Assembly: GCA_032690845.1 (NCBI GenBank)
Contig: CM064434.1
Span: 30,277,069 to 30,341,068, forward strand
Reading direction: 5' to 3'
Source of the DNA: Eleusine coracana subsp. coracana
Taxonomy: Eukaryota; Streptophyta; Magnoliopsida; Poales; Poaceae
Length of the DNA stretch: 64,000 nt
A model generated the notes under the pieces. It ran no database searches. It was not told the DNA's origin and was given only the letters and a program-made list of their open reading frames with translations. Made by a program: the position numbers and the translations under genes. Shown here piece after piece: positions 30,117 through 41,170 of this stretch (position 1 is the first letter of the stretch; every line of letters starts with the position of its first letter).

Positions 30117-33100
30117 TTATGACGACCAAAATTCCGGGTAGTGAGTACTTAGAAATTCTTCAGATTCCCAAGTGGACTCATCTTCTGAGTGATTGCTCCA
30201 TTGAACTTTATAGAATTTGAGGGTTCTTTTACGGGTGGTGCGCTCTTTCTCATCGAGGATCTTTATCAGTTGTTCAAAGTATGTGAGATCGGGTTGGAGT
30301 TGGTCATACTCTTACAAGACTTTGTCAATGGGTGGTTTGAGACACCGCTTTAGTTGAGAGACGTGAAAGGTGGGATGAACTCCAAATAGATTAGTCGGTA
30401 TCTCCAACTTGTAGGCTACCTTTCCACATCGCTCCAGAATTTGGAATGGCCCAATATAACGGGGAGCTAACTTTCCTTTGACTCCAAACCGTTGGATGCC
30501 TTTCATAGGTGACACTGGGTGATAGACGTAGTCACCTTTATTGAAATATAATGGCCTGCGTCGTCTGTTTGCATACTTCTCTTGGCGGCATTTAGTAGCT
30601 TTAAGATTTGCCAGAATGGTACGTACTTTTTTCTTCTGCATCCTTGACAAGATCAGGACCAAAGGTTACTCTTTCTCTACATTCAGACCAGTTTAACGGT
30701 GTTCTACAACTGTGACCATAGAGTGCTTCAAATGGTGACATTTTCACACTCTCCTCGTAACTGTTGTTATATGAGAATTCAGCATAGGGTAGATACTCAT
30801 CCCAGTTACCACCATGTGTTAAAACACATGCCCTAAGCATATCTTCCAATATTTGGTTGACACGCTCTGTCTGTCCATCGGTGGCGGGATGGTAAGCAGA
30901 ACTACGAATTAGGCCTGTACCCAAAGATGCATGCAGTTGTTCCCAGAAACAAGCGACAAACTGCGAACCATGATCTGAGATGATGGTTTTGGGTACTCCA
31001 TGATGACACAGAATTCATGCAATGTATAGCTCCGCATATTGCCGTATGTTGTACCTATTGTTGACCGGCAAGAAGTGAGCAGATTTGGTGAGTCGGTCCA
31101 CAATGACCCAAATAGAATCATGCATACGTGAAGTGAGAGGTAGGCCAACAATAAAGTCCATGCTCATGTCCTCCCATTTCCAAGCGGGAATACTCGATGG
31201 TTGAAGCAATCCGGCTTGTTTCAAATGGTCAGCCTTAACTCTCTGACAAGTATCATATTCTGCAACATATCGAGCCACTTCTCGCTTCATTCTTGTCCAC
31301 CAAAAATTCTTCTTCAGATCTTGGTACATTTTATTACTACCTAGATGGATGGAGTACATGGAGTGATGTGCTTCATCCAAGATTTTCCGTCTAAGTTCAA
31401 AGTCTTTTGGTACTACCAAACGGTTATTCAACCATTGGGTACCATCAGAGTCTTGAGTGAAGCATTTTTCTTTACTCTTCTTAATGTTTTGATGGATATG
31501 ATTCATACCAATGTCATTTTGCTGTGCAGCAATGATTTCTTCATGAATAGTAGAATGTACACTAAGGTTGCTAATCACTATAGCAGGCAAAACGTGAAGA
31601 CTGGGTTCTGAAGCAGTGACGTGGTTGCCGTTGTTCTGATATTCCAGTACTATGTGATGGCAGTGTACCTTCCTACTCAACGCATCTGCGACTACATTGG
31701 CCTTGCCTAGATGATAATGAATTTCTAGGTTATAATCCTTAATCAGTTCTAGCCACCGACGTTGTCTCATGTTCAGATCAGTCTGGGTAAAGATATATTT
31801 CAAGCTCTTATGATCCGTGTAGATGTGCACTAAGATTCTGAGGAAATAATGCCTCCATATTTTTAGTGCAAGTACAACCGCAGCTAGATCCAAATCATGA
31901 GTTGGATAGTGCTGTTCATCCTTTCATAATTCTCGAGATGCATAGGCAATGACACGACCTTCCTGCATGAGCACACATCCAAGTCCTGTCCCAGATGCAT
32001 CACAATACACGTCGAACGGCTTCGTGAGGTCTGGTTGAGTCAGTACTGGGGTAGTGGTCAATAATTTCTTCAATGCTTGAAATCCTTCTTCACAACTGTT
32101 GTTCCAGTTGAATTTCTTATCCTTTTTCAACAGCTCTGTGATCGGTTTGGTCAGCCGAGAAAAATTTGGAATGAACCTACGATAATATCCAGCTAGCCCG
32201 AGGAAACTGCGTACTTGATGAACCGTCTTTGGTGACTTCCAATCTAGCACATCTTGAAATGGTACACGGTCCAACCAAAATTCTCACTTGCTGAATTTTG
32301 CATACAGCTTGTGATCTTGGAGGCGTTGAAGAACATTGCGAAAATGTTCAACATACTCTTCCCTAGACTTAGAATATATGAGGATGTCATCAAAGAATAC
32401 TACCACAAATTTGTCCAAGTCAGGCATGAATACCGAATTCATGAGGTACATGAAATGGGCAGGGGCATTTGTCAATCCGAATGATATTACTAGATACTCA
32501 AACAATCCATATCAAGTAGAGAAGGCGGTCTTCGGAATGTCTTCGGCTCTGATCTTGATTTGATGATAGCCTGAACGGAGGTCAATCTTTGAAAAGACCT
32601 TAGCACCAACCAATTGGTCAAAGAGGATATCTATATGGGGTAATGGGTATTTGTTCTTGATGGTAACTTCGTTAAGAGGGCGATAGTCAACGACAAGGCG
32701 CAAGGACTTGTCCTTCTTCTTCACAAAAAGAGCAAGGCAGCCCCAAGGTGAAGTGCTTGGGCGAATGAATCCTTTTTCCAATAACTCATTCAGTTGCTTT
32801 TTCAACTCAGCCAGTTCATTCGGGGTCATTTTATATGGGCGACGAGATATCAAAGAAGTTCCTGGCTGTAGCTCTATCTTAAATTCCATGTCACGGTCAG
32901 GCGGTAGACCAGAGATGTCCTCGGGAAAACACGTCCGGATACTCATGAACGACGGGAATACTCTTGAGTGATTGCCCTTCCAAGTGATGGACAACCAAGG
33001 CTTTCGATGCATTGGCATTTAGAGAAAGTGTGTCCTTCCCATGCAAGGGAGAGTTGATGTGAACGATGCGAGGCTCAATGTCTAGCATGGCTCTATGGGT

Positions 33101-33451
33101 TTTCATCCAGATCATACCTATGATCAAGTCGATCTCTTGATCCTTGAGCATGATGAAATCGGTGGGGTAGATCTTTCGATTAATTTCTAGTGGAGCCTTA
33201 CACACTACCTCGTTAGCAAAAATTTGTCCAGCAGGAGAGCGGACGGTGTAGCATCTATTTATGATGGTGGTGTGGAGTTTATATTTTTGCACACAAGCTT
33301 TGCTAATGAAGTTATGCGTAGCACCAGAATCAAAAAGTGCAAGGACAGGCTGGTGATAGAGCGAGAGTGTACCGGTTAGCACGGGTTCGCCCTGAGGAAT
33401 ACCTTCAGCATTGGTGTAGTTCACTTGGGCACCACGAGACGGTGCATTCAC
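30117..33451 (-). pseudogene. pol: Chromovirus pol pseudogene: protease, RT, RNase H, integrase, chromodomain
   Basis: Domains in order: aspartic protease with LFDSGATHNFIS near 33330; reverse transcriptase (RPYKMTPNEL, VVDYRPLN, then FFDDILIYSK near 32385, where most relatives have FIDD); RNase H (DVYCDASGTGLG, TDHKSLKYIF, ADALSRK); and integrase with catalytic region DFIVGLP, SDHGSQF and DGQTERVNQ, so the DDE triad is intact. A group II-like chromodomain follows (KFYKVQWSNHSEDESTWE, 30117-30311). Breaks: frameshifts near 32930 and 30635, stops near 32512, 32284, 31924 and 31015, and TAA at 30312-30314 just before the chromodomain. Chromodomains direct insertion to heterochromatin in this group; here that is inference only. 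Confidence 0.93.
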
Positions 33452-34551
33452 ATTCCTGCTCAGGTTCTGACGCTGGTTGCAGTTGTGGTTGTTGTTATTG
33501 CGCCTCGGTGCGGTGCAGTTCTTGGCAAAGTGGCCGATACGACCGCAGTTGTAGCATGGATAGTTGCTTCCTCGATCAGCAGGCTATGGGACACGAGCAT
33601 TCTGGTTTGCTTGCTGCTGATATGGTGCATGGTACTGGTTGTTCTGCTGTTGATACGGTGCATGAGGTGGGAAGTTCTGCTACTGGGGTGGCCTCGAATA
33701 GTTCTATCCATATCGCCGCTGATACGGCTGCTGCGGATCCCGGAAACGCTGTCTGGTAGGTGAAGTGTAAATCAGGAGGTGCTTCGCCTGTGGGGCAGCA
33801 GAGGCACTAGCAGGGGCCTTTCTTTTGCGATCTTCTTCTTCAACTTGGCGCATAGCGCCTTCCTAGACAATAGCAGCATTGACCAAGTCATTGTACGTGC
33901 CGGTTGTTTGCCAAGTCAGACGCTCCTTAAGGGTGGCATTCATACCACGCAGAACTGCATATCTCTTTTTATCCTTAGTATTAACATACTCAGTAGCATA
34001 CTGAGCCTGATGATTAAAAGCTTCAGAATATTGTAGAACATTCCTCCCTCCTTGTTTCAGATCCATAAATTCCTGGAATTTCCTCTGCATTAGGCCGGCT
34101 AGGATGAAATGAGCACGAAATGCAGTCTTGAACTCATTCCATTCAATGCAGCGTCCAGTGGGCAGAGAAGCTTCATAGTTTGCCCACCAGGCGCTAGTAG
34201 AGCCCTGGAGTTGATGGGCGGCGAATAGCACCTTCTGGTGCTCGGTGCATTCCAGTAGACCGAACTTTGTCTCGGTCTGGCACGCTTGAAGGTTGGCGGA
34301 TGAGTACCTAGAAAATCTGAGTAGGTGCTCTGTCGAGGCTGATTGTTGTTGTTATGGTGGCCTCCCTGTCCAGCTAGATGGGACATGATATCCACTGGCC
34401 GACGAAGAATCTTGGAGTCATTTTGCTGCCGGTTGAGTGCAACAGCCAATACCTCAGCTAGTGAAGGCTCAGCATTAGCTCCTTGCTGGGAGCTTTTAGG
34501 ATCATCCTGATTCCGAGTATGCACCATGCTGTAATTTATATGGTTGCACAT
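33452..34551 (-). pseudogene. gag: Chromovirus gag pseudogene
   Basis: It starts near 34551 (with MVHTRNQDD a few codons in). The capsid domain is recognised by ECTEHQKVLFAAHQLQGSTSAWW, EFMDLKQGGRNVLQY and MNATLKERLTWQ. The nucleocapsid zinc knuckle CYNCGRIGHFAKNC lies near 33520-33560. A small deletion near 34275 removes several residues between the N-terminal region and the capsid block and shifts the frame, and stops lie near 33863 and downstream. The Gln/Tyr/Pro-rich linker before the knuckle is typical of the lineage. Gag and pol appear to be one long frame, as in related elements. Confidence 0.88.
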
Positions 34552-34818
34552 TAGTCATTCCTCAAAATAATCCATAAAAACACATGTGCAAGAATATAAA
34601 TTTGCAAGAGGCACGGATAAATTTTTACAAGTAACAACCATCTTCATTAATTCAATTCAGACTACATGGTTGTTAAAGGACACTGTCACACGACTTCTTA
34701 CACATATGTGCTAACGCCTAGCTACGGTATTGCGGACACGTAATGCAAGATTCACACTCCTACATCGAACTAGGAATACTTATATTATACGACCATGCAC
34801 CGGGGTGTAGTGATCCAT

Positions 34819-35662
34819 CTACTCCTGGTCTATGTCCTCCGGCTCTTCTGGTTCTTTGAGATCCATCATTTCCACATCATTAATACCATCCGACGCCATC
34901 TCTACATCCTCTTGTTCTCCATACTCCATGATGATCTCGTCCCAATTTCCTTCAATAGGAAGGTGGGCAGCCTTGAATGCGTCCAAGTCATCTTGAGCCT
35001 CAATCATATCATGCCCAAGATCTGCTGCATCCAGCAAGGCTTGGTCACGTTCTTCTATAATTACATCCATCTCTTCATTCTTTGCTTGAATTTGTTGGTT
35101 CAGTTCTGCAATTTCCTCATCCTTAGCTTGTTTTTCGACTTCAGAAAGTCGAAGAGCAGCATGAAACACATCCAGACGCCGGCACAAGTTTGTGCATAAG
35201 GTGAAAGTGGATAAGCCATAATACTCTATTATGGGCAGCATAATGGTGGCGATGGTTTGGATCAAAGATGAAATCCACACGCCTAATCCACTCAAAGTCC
35301 GTCACATCATTAATGGGTAGCAAGGCGACGGGTGTTCCAGCAACATCATGCTTGTGGTCTTCACAGAACCGAGTAAGTGCCTTGAATGCAGCTACATTCT
35401 AGGTGGAAGGCAAATCTGTCCGATGACGCTAATGGTCCAAGATTCCCATGCGGGAATGACCGAGTAATTGGCGGGAACCACCACATGGATGACACATGAG
35501 TGGACTCCATGCTCCTGAAATTCCTTCCCAACATAGGTGGGAGGAATGGAATATCTAAATCTCTGGAGAACTCTCCAAAATAGGTGAACCATCCCTGTGA
35601 ACTCCAGGCCGTCGGTGATCTCCCAACCTGGTGGCAGTTGATTGGTGTTTTAATCCATCTAC
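34819..35662 (-). pseudogene. Extra ORF B upstream of gag, coiled-coil protein
   Basis: A diverged, frameshifted relative of 35933-36859. The N-terminal part (PPGWEITDGLEF, HLFWRVLQRF, YVGKEFQEHGVHSC) is in one frame. The middle (FKALTRFCEDHKHDVAGTP, RRVDFIFDP, YYAAHNR-like) is in another. A coiled coil (LSEVEKQAKDEEIAELNQQIQAKNEE in part) and an acidic C-terminus follow in a third, ending at 34819. Function unknown. Extra ORFs before gag (called orf0) are reported from memory for rice RIRE3/RIRE8-type elements. It lies between ORF A and gag, on the same strand. Confidence 0.6.
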
Positions 35663-35932
35663 AAGGAAAGTACTTCGATTGAGTCAAAGAGTACGATCAA
35701 GCTGGAATTCTTATGAAACTCTGTTGCAACAACAGTAGCAGAAAAGGGTACAACCAATACATATCATAAGTCAACATAGTCTTAAGTACATGAACTCGGG
35801 ATATGCGACCATCGAGTTACAAAAGCATCTCACACAGTGATCCCCCAAAATACCACAACCTCGCGTGGTCGACAAAAGCTACCTACCCAACTTGTCCTGC
35901 CTACACAATCTAGTCCGGTCTATCATGATCCC

Positions 35933-36859
35933 CTAAGTCCGGTATCTGGCTGGTGCCTCACAGTCCACGTCAGACTCCTTGTCCATATCTTCGTCCTGAT
36001 CCTCCTCCTCGGGTGCTACCGGTGGCGCCAGGACCGCCTCTAGCTGCTGCTGCAAGCCCAGGTTCTCGTGAGCCAGGGTCTCTAGATCCTGTCCCATGAG
36101 CTCCATCTCATGCTGTGCAGCCGTCAACTGATGCTGCAGGTGCTCGTTGTGGTTGGCGCACTGCTGCATAATGAGGTTGTGCCTGTCAACCTCCTGCGTG
36201 AGGGTGTCGCGTTGTCCAGTGACCTCAGTAATGCGAGTCTCACTCACCTCAAGAGCAGCGGTCAGCCATTGAATCTCCCTCTGTTGTGCATCAACCTGTG
36301 TCTGCAGATCATTCCTCTGCACCCAGGCGTGCTCAGCGTCAGCCAGCAAAATCCTGCTCTGACTGCTAGCCTCCTTATCCAAGTTGACGAGGTACTCGGA
36401 GTAGTGGGACACACGGTGGTACCCCGCGTGATATGCTGGGTAGTCGTCACAGGCCGTGCGCCTCACGCGCCTCTGCCAGACCGGATTGGCCTGGTGCCAG
36501 ATGGGAATCATCTCAAACGGAGTCCCAGAGAGCGCTGCTGTGTGGCGCCCACAGAAGTGAGTGAGAGCCCTATGGGTGACTCTCTCCATGCCCTCACGGA
36601 GGCTCCCACAAGTTGTCATGCTCTCCATCGCCGCCATGTCGAGGTTGTGTGGGTGAGTGGGCACGCTGATGTGCACCTGAGCAAGGGTCACCCCGGGGTG
36701 GTGGATCTCGCTGCCCTTGTAGCAGGGCGGCTTGTCGTAGCCCAACAAGTGCAGCAGATCCCACAAAAGTGTAGGAAAGTCATGATGGTGGAGACCGGGG
36801 GTATAGCGCCACCCGTCGTGCGAGAGCTCCTCAAAGCTGTGGTCACCCATCTGGAACAA
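35933..36859 (-). CDS. Extra ORF A upstream of gag, 308-residue coiled-coil protein
   Basis: This is the longest undamaged frame in the chromovirus besides parts of pol. The N-terminal domain (residues ~1-150) contains LLWDLLHLLGYDKPP, GVTLAQVHISVPTHP, ALTHFCGRHTAALSGTPFEM and RRVRRTA. Residues ~160-275 form a long coiled coil rich in Gln/Leu/Glu. The last 30 residues are acidic (EEEDQDEDMDKESD). No enzyme motif, signal peptide or membrane segment is seen. It shares domain order and short motifs with ORF B, so the pair probably arose by duplication. Being open while pol is riddled with stops is notable, but could be chance. It is an element gene, not a host gene, because it lies between the PBS and gag. 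Confidence 0.7.
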   Translation of the reverse strand: MFQMGDHSFEELSHDGWRYTPGLHHHDFPTLLWDLLHLLGYDKPPCYKGSEIHHPGVTLAQVHISVPTHPHNLDMAAMESMTTCGSLREGMERVTHRALTHFCGRHTAALSGTPFEMIPIWHQANPVWQRRVRRTACDDYPAYHAGYHRVSHYSEYLVNLDKEASSQSRILLADAEHAWVQRNDLQTQVDAQQREIQWLTAALEVSETRITEVTGQRDTLTQEVDRHNLIMQQCANHNEHLQHQLTAAQHEMELMGQDLETLAHENLGLQQQLEAVLAPPVAPEEEDQDEDMDKESDVDCEAPARYRT

Positions 36860-37143
36860 AAACCCAATGGTGAGTACAATGTTCCATGGGCAAAATGCAC
36901 ATCACTAACAAGTGTCATGGTGCTAGTAATGATAGCAAAATCAAAACAATTTGATTGAGTCAAACCTTCCCTATAGTAAAGATGCATTTCATATAAAGTG
37001 CTTTGAAATACAGAGACCAAGTTTTTAGTTCACATTTTCCAGCCTCAAGGGGCAATAATACGGCGATGGGTTTTTAAAACGGATTCTGTCTTGACTGTAC
37101 CACAGTCAGAAAAGTGGGTATTTTGAACAGAAAACAAGGTCTT
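36860..37143 (-). other. Chromovirus leader, inner part
   Basis: Non-coding sequence between ORF A and the solo LTR. Nothing further is recognised. Confidence 0.5.
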
Positions 37144-40100
37144 TGTGACAACCCTACTCCAAAAAGTAGAGTGCGTCGCATGGGATCGTCTCGTGAGATG
37201 GTTAGCGAAGTAACCATACATAGCATCCACACATGAACATTCACCATTTACAAAGTTACATCACTTAGGTGCATAATATTACAAGTTCAGTGGTAAAATT
37301 AAAATAAGTTCAGATCTGATACAATACATATGTCCTTAGTACATTTTACATAAATGAGCGGAAGAGGTAGAATAACAAAGCACGACGTCGATTCCTACAT
37401 GAACCATGCCAGCCCTATGGCGATGGCTCACTCATCACGGTTAGAGGAGCTAGGGACCCATTCGATGGTCCAATTCTGAGGCTCCTCACCTTCCTACACA
37501 ACCATGTTACAACAATCACAATAGGTAGCCTGAGGAAATCCTGAAAAACAACATAATTGCAAAGCCTGAGTATCTAACATACTCCGCAAGACTTACCCGT
37601 CAATAGGTTTACTAAAACCGACTCCTAGTATGCAGGGGGCTGACCGGGTTTATTTGACAGTTGCATAAAAAGATCCTATTAGTTCTATGCTATACTTTCA
37701 TTTCCTTAATCAAGATTCTACTTTGCTTATTGTATAAAACAACTACGGTGAGTCTAGCTATCTGCTGAGACTCGAACATAATTGAATAGCAATACATCAT
37801 AGCAATATGTAGCCATAGCATAAGTAAATCTCAGAAACATAACCACACTTTACTATTTAACTTATCATTGCTGCTGATAGAATAAGAGGTTCTCATAACC
37901 GCGAGGGACGGCAATTCGAATTGATTTACATCCTGTAGGAAAAAACCCAAATACACGACATACGCATCACTTAAGAACACGTATGGCCACCGGTCACAAG
38001 ATTGCTATAAAGTCGATCCGGGGCCATCGATCCCGAGTACATGTCCTCCCCGCGATACAGTATTGTGTATCAGAGGCTTAACCCATGCACTCTCCAGCGG
38101 TCCTCAAACCCGTGCAACCACCATGCTATTCACACCACCTCTGGATCGATGAGTATGGCCGTGCAACAATACGGTGCCCAAGTTACTAGGTTTACCAATT
38201 CCCATATTAAAGGTATGTACTTGGTATTGTCCAATACTTGTCCGCGGAGTTGCAACGATAGGTGCTCCATGTTATCAAGTTCATCAATCAAGTAAACCAT
38301 AGTTGAATCTGTAACCTACCGTTGACTCCACTAGTTTAAGCATAGCAATTACTAACGGAAAGGCTTACTAATATAAACTACTTCTAGGTCATTGCTGGAG
38401 TATGCAAGTGGGTTTCATCCATGTCCTACACGTAATGCACAATACAATATTTCTATCTTGTGACAAAGTAAAAAAGGTCTCGAAAATTGATTGGGTATGC
38501 ACCGGGGCTTGCCTTGGGGGTGATCGTAGTTAGTGTCTTCACTAAAACTCACTTCAGATCCCTGCTGATCCGGTGTGATCTCCTCGGTCTCGATCCCTAT
38601 ATGAAATGAGCATGCATAAATACGGAGGAATACACAAGGTTTCATGGAGTTCCTTAACCAAAGATGAAATGGATGGCATGATGATTCATAGCACTTCCTC
38701 AGCAAATAAAATTACTGAACTAATGCTCATTCATGAATATGTGTGCATACCTAAGTATGACATGGCAGCCACTGAATTTGAAGGGGACAAACTTCTAATT
38801 AAAGAATGGAGTTTTCAATCATCAAAAACTTAGTGTATGTCTACTCTAAACATGAGCATGGCATAGATAAGGATTACATGGCACTACATGATGATGATGA
38901 CTTGAAAACATAGTACTAAGGCCTATATTTCAGAAAGGTTATTTTAAGTAACTTAGCTAAAGTGGCCATATGTAAAGGCTAGCACTATACATACAATGAC
39001 AAAGTTAATTACATAATTAGCTCTAGGTACATATAGTTAATTAGGAACCAAGAGCTTAGAAATGGAGATAAGAATTTCTACTGTAAGGTTAAGATGAATT
39101 ATTCTTCATGAATATTCGAGAAATGAATTTATTCCTACTTTTATTAAATGCACAAAAGAAGCAACATTCATATGGACAAATTCCTAAGTTAACTAACAAA
39201 TAATTAATTTTGACAGCAAAAGTATACTTGGCGCATCGATTTGCAAAAGAAAGGGAGAGGGGGAAGCTGCTTATGCAAAGCTGTTCGCGGCGGCAGCCAT
39301 GGCGGGGGAAAGCAGGGCCTGACTCGGGTTTGCCGGGGAGAGAGAGGGCAGAGGCGCCTGGCATTGCGGACAGGCTTCCTGGGAGGTGCACGGTGAGTGC
39401 GAGCAGAGAGAGGAAACCGGGAGAGGCACGCTGAGCGAGTATCCCTTTTGTTCCGGTCGGAGTGAGAGAGCAAGAGAGGGCGGAGGACGGGAGGCTGCGT
39501 TGTCGGCCAGGGAATGGCTGCCGGCGGGGGGGGGGGGGGGGGGGGAGCGGCTTCAATTCAGGCTTGTGGCACAGGGGAGAGAGTTGGCGGTGCAGTGGCC
39601 GGCGTGGGGCGACAGTAATCGGTGGTGGCGCGGTACGGCGACGTCGGTGTCGAGTGGTGATTGGCCAGAGAGAAAAGGAGGGAATTTACTAGGCTTGACT
39701 TGAACAAGGCTCGGGTTTGGCCAAAATTCACCATGTTCCATTGCTCCAAACTTCACACAAATTTTTTTGTATGCCTAGGCAAACAAGTTCTCCAACTTTT
39801 CTTTTGGGGGCATGAGCTGAATCAGCTTAGATTAATTTCACAAATTCGAGGACAGAAATGCTCTTTTCTGACATTAGAGGAAATTTTTAAGGGTATTAAA
39901 TGGTTACCAAAAATTCTGGTAAAATTCTCAAAATTCTCTTTTAATGTGGCCATTCAGAATATGCAAAAACACTGGGGTACTTCCATGGGTTTTTGTGATG
40001 TTTGAGAAAGGCCCTCATTTGGATATTCTGGATTTAATTATTTAACTTTCTCTGTTTATTCTTTGGCACCTTGATTATTTATATTTTTAATTAGCCCTTA

Positions 40101-40149
40101 AATAACATTGGGTTTAGTTAAGTTTCATTTTGTGACATGGGATGTCACA
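37144..40149 (-). mobile_element. Solo LTR of a related chromovirus inside the leader
   Basis: The 3,006 bp segment begins TGTGACA and ends TGTCACA, an exact terminal inverted repeat. The flanks GTCTT (37139-37143) and GTATT (40150-40154) look like a target duplication with one mutation. Blocks such as CTCCGCAAGACTTACCCGTC and ATCCTATTAGTTCTAT match the chromovirus LTRs at low identity, so it is a different subfamily. It contains a long poly-G run at about 39527-39545. There is no internal sequence. Confidence 0.75.
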
Positions 40150-41156
40150 GTATTAAAAATTGGGGTTGGGATCAGGTTATACCTCACTTTCATAGCTTTC
40201 CAGATTGTATTTATATTCTTAAAAATTCCAAGTAAATCTGGACTTATGAATTTTATAAGTTTAGGTTGGCAGATTCTGTTTCAGGATGATAGAGGCTGAG
40301 TGTTTTGGCTCCACTAGACAGTGGGAAAACAACAAAATTATGAAACCTAGGGCTTCAAGGGCTTTCGAGATTGGTTTTAAACTCTTGCAATTTCGAAGTA
40401 CAACATTCGTTATGAAATTTTTAAGTTCAGGGTCATGCTGAAAATAGTGAGTTGATAGATTGTAATTGTTCTCTATTTCTGAGGTTGTTTCTGTTATGAT
40501 CGAATTTTAATTTAAATTCTAGCTGACAGGGGATGTTGAGACCTTTCCGAAAAGTATTTGTATGCCTTATTTGGTTGAGTAAATTAATAGTTATGAATAC
40601 TTTTATTCAGAGGTTGGTGAGCAAGGAGAGAACCAAATTTTAGTTTAGTTATATTGGGATGCATGATGCAAAATTTTCATTTTATGATCCTATCGTTCCT
40701 CACAACACAACGCATACTTTGCCGCTACTTAGCGGCACGATTATTTGGTGATGACCCGCACTCAACACGTAAATCAATCTAAGTGTTATACTAACGGCGT
40801 TAGTGTACCTACAGAAGATCCATTGCAGAAAGAATACATCAAATTCAAAAGAAACTACAAAAATAAGCACAAGTCTACTAGTAACATTCCATGGAAAAAG
40901 ATCGCCCCGTGATAAGTCACGAGCCAACAGTGTCTCGTATCCGCCTGCGAGCACAGACATCGATATCACGCGTTTTGGGTAAGCACGCACGTACCTTCGT
41001 TGAAGAAGCCGTAGATGCAAGTAATATAAACAATCATAACCCAGGTTAGCTTTGTCACCACCCTATTATCTACATGGGCAATACTAACGTATCCTTACTC
41101 GCAAACGTCATAGTTTTTGAAAATACGATTTATTTGTTGTATTATGATGGACCACA
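40150..41156 (-). other. Chromovirus leader, outer part
   Basis: About 1 kb of non-coding leader between the PBS and the solo LTR. No conserved frame; AT-rich. Confidence 0.6.
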
Positions 41157-41168
41157 GCTCTGATACCA
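41157..41168 (-). promoter_or_regulatory. Primer-binding site of the chromovirus
   Basis: The minus strand reads TGGTATCAGAGC, two bases after the 5' LTR end at 41171. Confidence 0.95.
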
Positions 41169-41170
41169 GC

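Noticed and set aside
35933..36859. A host gene for a coiled-coil protein
   Set aside because: It lies between the PBS and gag of a complete chromovirus, on the element's sense strand, with a diverged copy beside it. It is element cargo.
36110..36958. Plus-strand 282-codon open frame
   Set aside because: It is the complement of the coiled-coil ORF A; its composition is explained by that gene and it shows no conserved motifs.
39089..39703. Open frames on both strands at 39.1-39.7 kb
   Set aside because: They lie in a solo LTR, are low complexity and are interrupted by a poly-G run.
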